Source of the DNA: Aselliscus stoliczkanus
Taxonomy: Eukaryota; Chordata; Mammalia; Chiroptera; Hipposideridae
DNA: 64,000 nt
Assembly: GCA_033961575.1 (NCBI GenBank)
Contig: CM066732.1
Span: 54,155,001-54,219,000 of the forward strand
Reading direction: 5' to 3'
In this document: piece after piece, positions 45,100-58,739 of the stretch
How positions within the stretch are numbered: the first letter of the stretch is position 1
Layout of the letters: the number at the start of each line of letters is the position of its first letter
Program-made: the position numbers and the translations under genes
The notes under the pieces: generated by a model
What the model saw: the letters and a program-made list of their open reading frames with translations, nothing else
Database searches by the model: none
What the model was told of the DNA's origin: nothing

Positions 45100-46850
45100 A
45101 TGTTATAGCTTCAAAATATTCCAATTAAAAATGTCATTTAAAAAATTCCATTTCAAGTTACACAAAAAAAACAGAATAAATTTAACAAAGAAGGCAAGAC
45201 TTCTACACTGAAAACTATAAAACATTGCTGACAGAAATGAGCAGAGTCCTAAATAATGGAGAGATATACCATTTTCATGGATTAAAAAACTATCATTAAG
45301 ATGTTGATTCTCCCAAAATTGATTTATAGATTCAATGCAACCCCAAATAAACTTCTAGCAGGCTTTTTCGAGGAGGGGGGAGACCCTGATTTTAAATTTT
45401 TATTTGGAAATGCAAAGGACCAAGAATAACACAATCAATCTTGAAAAAGAAGAAGAAAGTTAGAAGACCTACTCAACTTGACTTAAGACTTATTGTAAAG
45501 CTATCATAATTGAGAAATTGTGTTCTTGATGAAAGAATAGATAGATCGATGGAACATAACTGAGAATTGAAAAATAGATCCATACAAATAAAATCAAATG
45601 ACTTTTGACATGGATGCCAAACCAAATCAACAGGAAAAAGAAAATTTCTCCAACAAGTTTCCTAAAATAGCTCAATATCCATATGAAGAAAAAAAAAAAA
45701 AGATCCATAACTGCTATCCTACACCACACACACATAAGTTAATTTAAAATAAATCTTAGGCTTAAGAGAAAAACTATAATGCTTCTAAGAAAAAACATAG
45801 AAGAATATGTAGGCAAAGATTCTTAGCACACAAAAGGCACTAACCATTAAAAAATTGATAAATTGGACTCCATTAACATAAAAAAATCATCCATCAAAAT
45901 ACACCAATAAGGAAATAGACAAGATATAGATTGGAGAAAAATATTCATAACATATCTATCTAAATATCTATCTATATATTCTACAACTCAATTATAAAAG
46001 AACAAATGATCCAGTTTTAAAATAAAGCAAAAAATGAGAACAGATGTGTCACAAATGAAGATGCACAAATGGCCGATAAGCACATGAAAAAATGCTCAAC
46101 ACAGTCATTAGAGAAATTAAAACTAAAACTATTTTAATTTAAAACAATGAGATACCCCCATGCGCCCACTAGAGTGGCTAAAATGAGAACAGATTAATAG
46201 CCCCCGAAGGTTGGAGAGGATGTGGAGCAACCCTAACTTCATATTTTGCCGGCAGAAGTATAAATGAAACTATTATTTTCAAAACAGTTTGAGAGTTCTT
46301 AACCTTTTAAAAAATACATCTTATGACCCAGAAATCCCAACAAAGTGTTTATCCAAGAGAAATGAAAATCTATGTCCACAAAAAGCCCTGTAAACGGGTG
46401 TCCATAGGAACTTCTTCCCAGTAACGCCACCAGAAACAGTCCATCACAAGGAGAACAGGTGAGCTACGCAAACTCATGCAATGGACCATCACTCAGAGAG
46501 AAAAAAATCGCAAATGCATGTTATCCACAGGAATAAGTCTCACGGAGTAAAACAGGCAGACACACAAAGGTGTGCCTCCTATAGGACTCCGTTTGTGTGA
46601 CATTCTAGAATTGGCACAAGTATAGTTAAATAAGATAAGAACTTTTCTGGAGTGAGGGTAATGGCTGGAAAGGGACACAAAAGAACCCCCTGGAGGGCTA
46701 GTAATCTATGTCTTAAAATGGGTGTGGGATACATTGAGTACAGGCATTTGTCAAAACAGCTCAAACTGTACTCCAGGGATCTGAGTCGTTTGCTGTTTGT
46801 AAATATAGCTCAAGTTTTAAGTCCAAAATTTCTACATGATTCAGGAGAGG
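45100..46850 (+). mobile_element. Old L1: 3' part of ORF2 and 3' UTR, decayed
   Basis: ORF2-derived strings in order are 'ttctacactgaaaactataa', 'gatttatagattcaatgcaa', 'ttggaaatgcaaaggaccaa', 'atagatccatacaaataaaa', 'taaattggactccattaaca' and 'acatgaaaaaatgctcaaca', then 'gagataccccc' and 'gttggagaggatgtggagca'. These cover the late reverse transcriptase to C-terminal part. Many stops and small indels show it is long dead. Confidence 0.88.
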
Positions 46851-46854
46851 CTGT

Positions 46855-47145
46855 GTCATGGTAACAAGCCCTAAATCTTAATGGCGTAACATAACTAACA
46901 TGGACTTCTTGCTCGGAATGCACACAGGACAGGGAGGCTCTCTGTCTCACCTCCATGGAGCCGCTCTCCTTCACTTTCCTGGACGAGAGGAGAGGGATCC
47001 TGCAGGGGCTTTGAACCACTGGGCCCAGACAGGACATGCCACTTCCTCTCACGTCCTATTGGTCAGCATCGGTCACATGGCCCTGAGTAGATGCAAAGGA
47101 CTGGGGAGTGTAGTCACCCCTACGCCCATGAGAGAAAGGATTTCC
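46855..47145. repeat. Probable old interspersed repeat, family not named
   Basis: 'aaatcttaatggcgtaacat' followed by a sequence with 'gtcctattggtcagcatcgg' resembles a known type of mammalian medium-reiteration repeat. The family is uncertain. Confidence 0.3.
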
Positions 47146-47149
47146 AAAT

Positions 47150-49300
47150 ATTGATGAGCACGGAAATGCCTGCCACAGTCTCTGTCCTCAGGGTTCTTCC
47201 ATTTTAGCAAAGAAGGAAATCTAATTTCCCATAGACTGATAACTACAATTGCATCCCTGTGCCCAGACCTGGGTGAGTACAGGAGGACGCCTTCTCTTCC
47301 CAGACGTTAAGTAACCACATTCATTTCCCTTCTTCAAACATGGCTGAGCTAAGAGTTCCTGGTGGACAGAAGTAAAGAATTCTGTACATGTACCTAGGAA
47401 AAAAGCAATGGAAATATGTGAAATTAGCTGAAGAAGTCTGAGTAGATACCCATCCAGGAGACACCCCATTCACAGAACTGCTGATGTCACTCTGAGGGAC
47501 ACAGAGTGACAAGTGACTGACAGACCAATCTGGTCTAAAATAAATTACGATTGGGAATGATGGCCATGCTGTGCCCATGCTGATGTGGACAAATCAGGCA
47601 TTAGAAAAAAAAGGGGCGGGGGGAGTGTCTGATCCAAAGTGACAGTTTGCCCATGACAGATAGGATTTCTAAGTATTGTCAAAAGTCAGCCTTCTACTTC
47701 AAAGGCTTTCTGATTTTGTAGGTGCCCTGAAGAAAGGCCCACTGCAGCACACACAGAAAAAGAGGGCAGGCAGAGCCTGTTGTGCAATTCCATTATCTGT
47801 TTGAAATTTGCACAGAAGGTCTTAAACATTACAGCAATTAGAAGAGGAAAAATATGTGTTTGGCAGATCAAATTGGTGAGATGTCAGGGACTCATTTTTT
47901 AAATGTCTGCGAGACACTGCTGATTAATTTTGGCTGAAACTGAAAAGGAGGCACATTATCTAAACCAACATGTGGAATTTTTCTGAGCAAGTAAGCACCT
48001 TTAAAGTTCAGTTACACCAGGAACCATCAGAAATTAGATTGTGTAACTGTTCCCATAAATTGCTCAAAGGTTACCGCTTGTCCAAGAGACAGGCTGAGGT
48101 TGCAGAGTCGCCGGAGCCCAGATCAGCGAGGACACACACAGAACGCTAACATCCCTGAAGAATTTCCATCCATCCTGATTGCAGATGGGTTAAGAGTGGG
48201 TAGCATACAAACATATTATCAGTGTTGCTGATCTAATGCCTCCACTTATTCTAGAAAATTGCAGGAGAATTATTGCAGGGTGTTCCAGGAAGACTGTCAG
48301 CTGTGAACCTGGCTATTGAGGTAACTTGTTTAAATGTATTCAACTCAAACCAGGTTGGAGTGGCCAGGCCTACCTTTTCCTCTTAGGGTGCACAGCCCAC
48401 CAAGGCCCTTGCTTGCAGGGAGAAAGGAGAATTTATCTCATCCACATACCTGAAAAGTGCAGTCCTACCTGCATCCAAGCCCTCGAATACAGTGTACGCA
48501 CTCTCGTTCCAAGCCTTGGCTCTGCTCTCTTCCCTACTGTTTTCCTTTCAGTTACTTGTGATATCAGCAGGATGCCAACAGTTCTACATCTACATATTTA
48601 TGGTTTCAAGTCTGATAGCTAACCTGGAGTTTATTTTCCACAGTCTATGGTCTTCACCTTGATATAATGAAACAATTACTGTGGCCAAGAGACATAACGA
48701 CACTGATTAGCTAGGTTTGAATTGCATGGCAACCCCTACATAGGCCAATCACCTATGGCTACTAAGATTTTGTAGTAGTCTGATTGGCTCAGAGTCATGT
48801 TTCACCTCTGAACTGGGTGGAACACCACTTGAACCATGTGGCCTAAAAGAGTAAGGAGAGAAATAATTCCCCTTAGGAAATTCTAGGTACTTACCAGAAG
48901 AAGCAAAAATAGAGTCTTGGCAGACATAAAAAAAAACCATGCACTATAACCAAAGCTATCAGTATACTTTAATGTTATATAATAAAAAACACTGTCATAG
49001 GGTAGGGTCCATATCTGACGCAGAACATTGTAGACGCTGAGGGTTGGGGAGAATGTCAGAGGCCAAAACACCAAGTCTCAGTTCTGACAGGTTTCAGCCA
49101 AATCTTAATTTCATAAATGGAGTCCAAGAGAGTACGTGGCATCCTTGGCAGATCCGTGAACAGTATAGGGTTCAAAAACCATTAGCTGGGTGAACGAAAG
49201 AAGCTTCTATATTTACAGAGCTTCTTGGTTCAATCACAGAAGCCCTTCCTGCTCTCTTAAGGCTTTTTAAAAAATAAAAGGCTTTAAAAAATTTAAAAAT
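47150..49300. other. No gene seen
   Basis: AT-leaning sequence. The part from 47,870 to 48,080 shows no repeat similarity I can name and could be single-copy. No exon is supported. Confidence 0.35.
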
Positions 49301-49309
49301 ATATACTTG

Positions 49310-50500
49310 GATAGGTCAGTTCCAGCTGCAGCAATGGCAGTATCATTAGATGACTATCCCTCCTGCCAATAACAAGCATAAACTTTGGACAAAATATAAA
49401 AAACAACTGTTTGAAGGCACTCGAGATCAATAAAAAGCAGCAATAAACTGAAAGAGATACAGCCCTCCAAAAGAACGAAGCAGACTAGGTGAGACTGATG
49501 TTACCGCTTCTTCTCCCGGGTTCTGCCAAGTTTGCAGAGGGCAGAGGTTCTTTCCCAGGTAGCCAGTGGCCATCTTATTGGGCTGAAGAGTGAGAGGTGG
49601 GATCTGGAACCTGTCAGAACAGAGCTGACAGTGGAGTGGGGAGTTCCCAGGACAAGGGAGGCACGAACGGTAGGCCCCTCATATCTGTGCACGGTTGCCT
49701 TCAAAATCTTGAATGACTCCTAAACTGTACGTGTGTGTGGCAGTGCTCCCAGGAGCCGGGCAGACAGCAACAGCTGGAAAGCTACAAGCTGAGCAGAGGC
49801 CTCAGCAGCTACTGGGGGCTGGGAGACAAGGGTGACTTTCAAATCCCACTAAGTTATAGGAGCTGCTTTAATACCTTGAACTACCCGCTGAAACCTCAGA
49901 AGGGCCACCCCTTAAGAATAAGGACTGTGTACTAGGGCTAAGGACTGTGCACTGGAAATAAAGAAAGCTCTGAATAGGCACCTCTAATCAGGCCTGGAAC
50001 CAGGCCTCCACAATGTCAAGATTATTCCCCAGGAAGTTAACTGCCTGTTGCAATAAAACCAAAGACAACAGAATCTAGAGTCTCTAGAATTTATTTTCCA
50101 CAAATTTAAGTATTCAGTCAAAAATTACTAAACATTCGAAGAAGCAGGGAAACGAGACCCATTATATTAATAATAAAAAAACAATAATAGGTGCAGATCC
50201 ATAGATGAACCAGATGCTGACATTAGCAACGATTTTTAAATCACTACTATAAGTGTATTAAAAGGCACAGGAAAATATAGAAATTAAGAGCAAGGAAATA
50301 GCATATTTAGGAGAAATATGAAAACACTAAACATTGGAAATATTAGAACCGAACCAACACCATACCTGAAATGAAAAATATTTTGCATGGGCTTAATAGC
50401 TAACTGAGCAAGGCAGATGAAAAAAAATCAGTAAACTTGAAGACACCCCAATAGATGCTATCCAAACTGAAGACCAGAGAGAAAGAAAAGGGCTCTCAAA
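49310..50500 (+). mobile_element. Ancient L1M 5'-UTR to ORF1-like remnant (HAL1-like)
   Basis: The leader strings near 49,320-49,480 are followed by 'gaagcagggaaacgagaccc' and 'gcagatccatagatgaacca'. ORF1-like pieces such as 'cagtaaacttgaagacaccc' and 'tatccaaactgaagaccaga' then complete the order. It is decayed and non-coding. Confidence 0.6.
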
Positions 50501-50504
50501 AAAG

Positions 50505-51175
50505 CAGAAGGAGCCTGAAAGTCCAGGGGAAAGAGGCACCAGCACCCCACTGGAGCAAAAATTCCAAGCATAGAGGCATTGCAGAGGATGAGCAAAGCTT
50601 CCCTTTGCCCATGTTCCCCTCCTTTAAAGCTTAATAACTCAGTGCCAGGAGAGACCCCCGAGACCACTGTTTCTCTCATGGAAAAGGGGGCGCAGTGAGT
50701 GCCTGGCTCCCCCAGCTGTGTGGGATTCTCCCCCAAAGCCCCAGTCTGTTCTCACTGCCCCCCCAGAACACTCAGGGGACTGCAGGGCTGAATAATCTGG
50801 GGTAGCTGGGAGCAGAGAAAGGGTGGGACCCACAGGAAGTGGGGCTTGGAAGGCAACATAGGGCAGTGATCTGTCCTGCCGCGCAGGCTGCAAGAGGCCC
50901 AACCCAAAGCCAGAACGCATCACCTGTGGGTCCCCCCAACCAGCCCACGTGTACCATCAGCACTCTGTGGGCCTCTCTGTGCCCCGTGCATGCCCCCCAG
51001 ATGGTGCGTGTGAGACTCTGCATGTCATGCTTGAGGACAGGCAGACAGCTGGCTCAGTTCTGCAGACGGTTCTCTGGGGAAAGGTGCCTGAGCTGAAATA
51101 CTCCTGGGCGTGGCCCTAAGGAGCCTCTCAGAACCTGGCCAGGCTTTGTGGGATCTGGAGAAGGCATACAATCCT
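50505..51175. other. No gene seen
   Basis: GC-richer sequence with overlapping short frames. It could be part of the old L1 leader region. Confidence 0.3.
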
Positions 51176-51179
51176 AAGC

Positions 51180-52260
51180 CTTCCCCTCAAGAGGAATCAA
51201 GAAGAGTGGAGAAGATGCATCCATAAAAAAAAGCTTGAGAGACCCCGAACCCCTGCCAGGCAGCCTGGTGAGGTTTTCCAAGCCAGTCAGTAGAGACTGA
51301 AGGTGAGTCCTTCAAATGTGGAGACTGCAGTACAAGTCTTCAAAAATCACAAAACTCAAGGAAAAATTACACCACCAATAGAACACAATAATTTTCCAGT
51401 AACTTACCGCAAAGAAATGGAGATTTCTGAATTGCCTGGCAACAAATTCAAAACAATTGGTTTATGTAAGCTCAGTGAGCTATAAGAGAACACAAATAAC
51501 ACATGAACAAAATGAGAAGTTCAAAAAGAGATAGAAGACATTTTTAAAAAATGGTTTCAACTCCAGAAATTCTGGAACTGAAGAATGCAACATATGAAGT
51601 GGGAGTTGTTGGTCAAAAGTCTGGGTTATGGGCCGGCCAACGAGTGCATTGGCTAAGAGTTGACTTGGGAGTGTGAGTTCTGAGCAGCAGGGCCCCGGTT
51701 CGGATCCCACATGAGGGTCAGTGACACTGCGCCCTCTACAGCTAAGATGGTGAACAACAGCTCCACCTGGAGCTGGGCTACCATGAGTCGCCGGAGTCGG
51801 CAGTAGGCTGCTGTGAGCTACTGTGAGTGGCTGGCAGCCAGCATGAGTGGCCGTCCAATGGCTGGCAAGCAACTGCCTCACCCGGGAAGAGCGCAATGAT
51901 AATCCCAACATGGGCCACTGAAGTGAGGTCCTCCACAACTAGACTGAAGAACAAAAGGACAGCAACTTGTCTGTTCCCCTCCCCCAATTCCCCAATTTAA
52001 AAATAAATAAATAAAATAAAAATTAAAAAAATGAAAACAAAGTCTGGGTTATGACGGTGAACAAGTCCTGGGGATCTAATGTACAACATCGTGACTCTAG
52101 TTAATCATGCTGTACTGTATATTTGAGATGGCTCAGAGAGTCCACACACACAAAGGTAAATGATGTCAGCTGACTGTGGTAATCATCTCACAACATATAC
52201 ATATGCCAAAACAGCATGTTGTAGTCATGCATAGATATACACACACACACTTTTGAATTG
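51180..52260 (+). mobile_element. Old L1 (ORF1 region plus 3' end) interrupted by a SINE
   Basis: The left part contains 'ccgcaaagaaatggagattt', 'gcctggcaacaaattcaaaa', 'aatgagaagttcaaaaagag' and 'ccagaaattctggaactgaa', an L1 ORF1 region. The right part (52,054-52,260) contains 'tgtacaacatcgtgactcta' and 'ggtaatcatctcacaacata', an L1 3' end. Most of the element between them is missing, and the SINE sits at the junction with its own target duplication. Confidence 0.75.
51631..52038 (+). mobile_element. Full-length lineage-specific tRNA-derived SINE (copy 2)
   Basis: The head has the B box GGTTCGGATCC at 51697-51707, followed by a body shorter than in copy 1 and the tail 'gacagcaacttgtctgttcc', 'ccccaatt' and A-rich end. 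It is flanked by a 15-bp direct repeat AAAGTCTGGGTTATG at 51616-51630 and 52039-52053. Confidence 0.93.
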
Positions 52261-52264
52261 TTGA

Positions 52265-52765
52265 GTATACCGCAGTAAAGCTGGGAAACAGTGCCAGTGG
52301 TCACACTGAATGTCTACGAGAGAAGTCCAGTTTGCGGCGTTTTCCTGACTCACTGACACAGAACGCCATCTAGGGCACTTCGCCAAATACACTATGAGAA
52401 ACACACTGAATAGAGCATTACAATATAGGGTCCCAGTGACAGGGGAGGCTTGAGGGGGAAAGGTGCCTATACGGTGACTTTGGAGACCCGTTCTTACCAC
52501 GTGGGGAGCGGAAGAGTGTCAGGTGAGTGCAGCCGGGAAGGGGAAGGCGCCCAGAGTATGTGACAACTCCTTCCGAAGCTTGGGTGGCCAAGGCCATGGA
52601 GCTAGCGAGCTGCAAGTCACGCTGCTATAGCAGAATGTGCAATGGTACGAGGTACGACAAGGGCAAGGCCCCTGAGCAGGCCAGCAGGGGACAGGTCAGA
52701 AAGGACCTTACACCCATAAGGGGTCTGAGTTTTACTGCTTTGTCACATCAATTCCCTTCATGGTT
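52265..52765. other. No gene seen
   Basis: Mixed sequence with no named repeat or exon. Confidence 0.35.
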
Positions 52766-52767
52766 GG

Positions 52768-52865
52768 TGATACTTATTCATTGATTCTTCTATCCATTTA
52801 CTCAGCCAACATTTAGTGGGCATCTGTAAGACGCCCAGCTCCGGAAAAGAGAGGAGGTAGGAGGA
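52768..52865 (-). repeat. Possible L2/MIR-type remnant
   Basis: 'ttcattgattcttctatcca' and 'tactcagccaacatttagtg' then 'ggcatctgtaagacgcccag' resemble the reverse of an L2 3' region. It is short and diverged. Confidence 0.4.
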
Positions 52866-52869
52866 ATTT

Positions 52870-55800
52870 GGGGGAGGCTAGAAGCTCCCAGTTTTACAAG
52901 GCATAGGACCATCAGCAAGCTCCTCAAACCTGCACTGCCCCTGGAAGCCCAGCCTGACCCACTGAGACCACTGTCATGCCTTCCCTGTTCCTCGTGTTCT
53001 TGGGTGGGAGGGAAGTGGCCTAGCATCGTCAATCATCCTGGGGCCAGGGATGGCCAGATGAGGCCACCATAGTCCGTCACATCGGCTAGGGCAAAATTAA
53101 TGCAATGGGTCACTGTCACTGAGGGGATGACCTATTGAAATGATTGAAGGGAGATCTGCCTGAGTGAGAACAGGCCTAGGAAGGCAGGAGAGAAAATAAA
53201 GCTTGAAGATAGATAGTACTGGCAGCAACCACCTTTAATGACCTGAGCCCAGCAATGTGGAGATGACAAGAGATTCACAGCAAAAAAGGCTAGTGATTCA
53301 CGGAGCACATGCCAAGAGGGTCCAGGATGACAGGAGAGACGCTAATCAGAAGCCATGGCAGATTATCTGTCAAGGCAGGGTGATATCTTTAAAAAAAAAA
53401 AAAAGTTGGAGGAATTGGTGGTGGGCAGAAGCGCCCCTTCCCGTCACCCAGGCGAGTGCCAGCAGACTCCACCCAACTGTCAGTCACGGTGTTTCTATTA
53501 GCTCCCTAATGAGTCTCGGGGTCAGACAAGCGGAGGATGGCAGGACCAGACAAAGTACGAGGACAGGCCCCGTCAGGTTGGTGAACACACAGAGCAAAAC
53601 GGTGAGCACACGCAGCAGGCAGCCACCAGCTTTGTTCCCGCCAGAGGTGGCCTGCAGAGGGAGAGAGCCCGGCGCCTGTACCTGTGAAAACGAAGGCGAC
53701 ACCACGCCCTCACCCGCGCCCAACCCCACCAAGGGCACGGGAATTCTCGTGTGCGTCTCCTGGTTTCCACCGAGAGCCCGCCAGCTCTGACACCTCCGAG
53801 GACTATCCAATGGGCAGTAAGAAGTGAAGGACCCAGTAAGGAAGGGTGAGGCAGCTGGTGAGTCCCGGAGTGCATTCCGGCAACACTGGCCCTGAGATTT
53901 CCCTGCCAAACAGGCGTCCCTCTTTATCCACAGTGTGGGAAGCTGCACATTCTGCGTCCCCCCGGGCAGGGCTCTCAGCAGGAGCAACAGCAGACACCAG
54001 GACAGAGGGAGGAGGGGGCACATTCAAGGGCGGCCAGGCCCAGCGCAGGCCCAGTGGCCACAAGCCTGCAGAGCTCCCCACACGCCCCCCGCGCCTCACT
54101 CGCCTCCAGCCCTCCCTCACAAGAGCACTTTTGCAATGAGAAAAAGAGAAACTGAGACGATGTAGCTCACTGAGGCTTCCTAGAAGTTCATAACGGGCGT
54201 TTGGCCGCCCAGGTTGCCGACCAGAACTAGATTCAAGTCCAAAGGGGCAGGTCCCCTGAACTACGCATTGTGCCCCTGGCATCTCAGGCTGGAGTTAACT
54301 CGCTCAGCGAAGCAGCAGGAAGGCTCTTCCAACCGCCTGCTTCTGACCTGAGATCCTGCACAGACACGAAAGCACGGAGGTCTGGTTCTGAACAAGAGCG
54401 CCTCCCCGCCGCCCGGCACAGGAGATGCCCTTGGCAGTCACCTGGGAGGCGACTCTTCGGACTTGGGGGCAAAGACCTCCGGTGGCATGTTGGAATCTCA
54501 CCCCCCCCCCCCCGTAACGAGAGGGGTTCCTGCATTGTTTTCACTGTGAGTAAAGCATGTGTGGCTTTGCACATTGGAGAGCTGGATTGTTTATAACTGG
54601 TGGTGTGCCTGGGCAGGTCACGTCCCCGTCTGCCTCTGCTCTGCACGAGAGGGCTGTGGCTGGGAACGTCCCTGATACACTCTGTGCTCAACACGGCCCA
54701 TACGTCCCCTCCTCCACCCCACTTCTCTCTGTTTAACATTTCACTCCAGTGGCCAGTTAATAACTGGCATCAAGAACAGATTCCGAAGCGAGAACATATT
54801 TGGACGACAAGCGCTGTTGGCCTCATCTGGCAGAGCTTCATCACATCCCGTCTAGCCAAAGGTCTTGCCCCTCTCCTGGTCACCAGAAGACAACATGGTC
54901 ACCCACACGTAAGACACTGGCTGTGTGTCGCAGGCGGAGCGGACCATGCCCCAGGCGCTGTGTTTGACGGTTGGCCAATCCGCTTTGGGTCTGGGTCGGT
55001 TTCCTTTGCAGGACAGCCAGGGTAGACCAGAGGTTCCAAAGCCGCCTACACAGGTTTCATCCTAAAACATTTGCTTTCCAAGCAAGGCCTTCACATTCAA
55101 GATGACTGCCCTCAGCTAAAAGTTGGCTCCCAGCCTGGGTTTTGTGTTCTCTCACTGTAGGTTGTCTTAAATCCATAGCAATTATTCTCAAAAAGCCTGC
55201 AGTTGTTCATTCTTCTCTCTATTCAAGTCCTGTGGTTAGAAAAAGGGTTTGGAAATTGGCAGCACAGCGATACACCAACTCCTGACAGCCGAACTAAGTC
55301 ACCTGCTAGGTCTGACAGAGGAGCACTGCTGCCCCATCCCGAGCCCCCCGAGGGCTTCCCAGCATCCACACATCCTCCTGCTGCACCCCACTTCCCCCTT
55401 GAAAACCACCCTTCCATTAGCCAGGCCTACGCCCATCAGTGTGTCTTCTTTCTGGCCACAGAACTCTGCTCAGCCGGGGGCCTACCACGAGTCAACGTGG
55501 TATGATGGTCCTGGGCAGTAAATCCAGTGCCCGCTGCCCCTCTCACCCTGAGGGCATCTGCTTGAAAACATAACAGGCAGCCAGCCCCTGTCGTCAGGAG
55601 TTAGAGGAACCTGGTCTGCAGATTTCACTGTGCAAGGTCACCAGCCTTCTGAACCTAGGAACTGTAAGTACATACCTCCCAAACTGACTCAGGGGTCATT
55701 CCCAGGTACATGTGTGTGTCTCTAGGAAATAAGAGAAGTCGCCAGTTTCCATTTTTCCACTTTGCTTCATAAAGTGTGTAGAATTCTGCCCGGGCTGCGT

Positions 55801-58735
55801 GGTCCCGCAGACTGCCTGGCGGTGTGTGAGCTCATGCGTACTCGAGGATAAGCCAGGTTTGGGTGCCCCTCTGAATCACATGGGGCGGGGGAGGGGACGT
55901 CCGTCTTTCTGTTGGAAGGGTTTATCTCCCCAGCAGCGCTTTTGCTGGAAATTCTGGCAAAAACTCTCTCACTCGCCATGTTTGAAGCTGGAAGCGTGAA
56001 CTGCAGCCATTTTTATGCCCTGAGGAACAAAGCTGCCTGAAAAGCAGGCTGATGCTACGGAACTGGGGCCAGGAGCCTGGGTGGGAGAAGCAGGGTCAGG
56101 GGCAGAGTGGCTTCCCTGAGCCCGTGTCCAGCCATGCCCGACTAGCCCTGGACTTGGCTAATTTGTAAGCCCAAATGCTCCCTGTTTGCCTTAGTAAACT
56201 GGGTACAGTTTTCAGTCTCTTGCAAGAGAAATCGCCCTAGCTGGTATAATGCCCAATCATAAGCTTTTAAAGTGTTTTTAAAATCTTGAAATACAGCTGT
56301 GAGGTAATGAACTTGTGAGTCCCTGAGTCAGGAGGGCTGCTGAGGCGAGGCTTTCCCCTCTCGCCCGAATCTCTGACGCGAGGCTCTCACCAGGTGGCGG
56401 CCACGCCAGTGCGTGCTCACGCCCAGTGTGGGGGTCCTGCTGCCTGTCCACACGGCCCTGCCTGCCCAGGAGCCCTTCCTCGGGCCCCAGGGCCTTCCGC
56501 CACGGAGCCAGCCAGGGGCCACAGCGCGCACGGGCACACCTGTTCCCCTCGGGCCTTGTAAGGCAGTCAGGTCTCTGGCCTCTCCTGTGCTTCTCCGGCT
56601 AAATGAGAAAGCCGGGCCAGATCGCCCTGCATTCGTGCTGCCCAGGTGTGCAAACCGGCCAAGAAAGAGCCTGTGCATCCGGGGCACGGGTCTGCACTAA
56701 GCAGGGTCTCCGTGGCGGGCGACTCCATCGTCAGCTCCGGGAGGAGCCCAGCTTTCGGGTTCACTGTTGGGCCCTCGGAACATCCCACCACAGCAACTTG
56801 GGTAGGTCTGTGAACGGACAGGTGAAACGAACACCGGAGGAAGACATTACCTGGGGGGCTCCTTCGCTCTGAGGTGATCAGAAGTAGTATAGAAACCTTT
56901 AGCGGGATTACTGATAATATAGTCAGAGTTCTGTTTTGAGAAGTGTAACCAAAATGCAGGCCTCCGGGACTGAAAAAGAGCTTCCCAACACCAACTGCTG
57001 AGACTGCTGGGTAATGTCATAACTAATGTTGCTGGAGCAGTCATTAAAACAGCATAAGGATGCTAAGCAGCTTGTAAGAAAAGAGCCATGGAACATACTT
57101 GTGGCATGAACTGGTGGGTAATTGTGCTGAGTTAATTTATGCCAATAACTTCTCACACGCCTCCATCAGGTCAAATTACTGTCTGCTGAGGGTCTTGCCC
57201 ATAAGCTAAATTGACAGCTGGTTTTTAAAAAAGAGAGATAGGGCAGGCTCGTCTGGACTAACCAGGGTCATAGAGGAACAAAGTGCAAAATGGCCGCCAG
57301 CCACATTAAATTCTCATTTCACAGGAGGAGGCCTGGCTGAAGACAGATTTTGGAACTTTTAGAATCAAAATCTAAAATCGTCTTCTAGGACCGAGCTTGG
57401 GTATTTTCTCCTGGTCACCTCAAGTTCCTCCCTTCAAAAGCAAATGCCTTGGATGTGCCCCAGGGTGGCCGGCTAAGCTGTGCCCACGGTCAACTGTGTG
57501 GACGGTTTTGTAGGCAGTGTGTGAAGGCACTCTAATGTAAATGACTTTATACAGGGATGTGATCTGTATTAAGAAAAGCACATAGATTCACTTGTATAAA
57601 CAGAATGCTGGGATAACCTGCTTGCAGATAATAAGAGGGCTTATCTTTGGGTAAGATTTTAGTGATTCTGTATGTCTCCTTTGTGCTTTTCTGTGCTCTC
57701 GAGTTTTTCTTATTTTGTTAGAAAAAAATAGGATTTAAATAAAACGCTGTCTTGAACTCTTCAGGTGGTATATAAGAATGTTCTACTCTTCATCTGTACT
57801 ATAGCTCTTCCCATGAGGAGTTTATCAATGGAAGGAAAAATGAGCTTACGTGCTGGTCTTCTGCTGTTCTGACCTCAGGTCAGAGGCCAGCCCCGACTGC
57901 AGGGCAGGCTGCGCGCCTCCCGCGCTCCCTGTTGGGGTGTCCGTCTTCCTGTCCGTCCACTCCCTCCCTGCTTCCCTTCCCTCCCCCAGAAGGCATTCAC
58001 TTCCACGCACCGCCCTGAGCACTTTCCTGAGAGTCCCTCTCACGTCCTCACTCATTCGGGGAGGGCCACACTCGGTTCCTAGTTGCTCCGCTTTCCCCAC
58101 TGCTCAGCTCAGCACCAGGAGCCACCATTGCGTCCAAGAGAAGGGCGAGGGCGCGTGACAAATGCCGGCCTCCCCGTGCCCAGCAGGCCCCGCGTCGGGC
58201 AACGCAGAGGTCATCACGGGGCTGGGCAAGCAGCGTGTCCCCCTGCCCACGGCCTCCACACTGCACAGTGTTCCCCGGGGCCGGCAAACAACCTGCAGCC
58301 CTTTTGTTTTTGGAAACCATGAAGTGGTTCCATGCATCAAAAGCCACATCCCAAAGCCGTTGAGAGGAGCGTCCCCACCGGCCACCACCGCGTGGAGTGT
58401 GTGTTTCCGAGTGTTCAGCAGCAGAAGTACCGGTACTGACAGAGGCCAAAAGGGGCCTGGCGATCCCTGTTTTACCTCCAGGCCCCTGCTCCCCAATTCT
58501 ATGGCAACTGTAGACTGAACCCAGCACACAGAAGCCACAAAGAGAGCTCTGAATTCGTCTGAGGTTGTTAATCTAATTCTTCCTTTCAAACACAGGCCGT
58601 CCTTAGGCCAAGAGTCACAAATTTAGCCTCACTTTAGAATTGGCGGGGGCCTTTAAAAAATCCCAATGCTCAAGTCACTTCCATACCATTTAAATCAGCT
58701 TAAAAAGTATTAATGCCTGGGGGTGGAGGCAGGGA
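52870..58735. other. GC-rich sequence, no gene recognised; possible L1-like piece at 57,560-57,745
   Basis: About 5.9 kb, GC-rich from 53.4 to 56.9 kb, with overlapping frames on both strands and no recognised domain. A run of about 14 C lies at 54,501-54,514. The part at 57,560-57,745 ('gggcttatctttgggtaaga' then 'tcctttgtgcttttctgtgc') looks like an old L1-type 3' piece. Confidence 0.35.
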
Positions 58736-58739
58736 GGGT

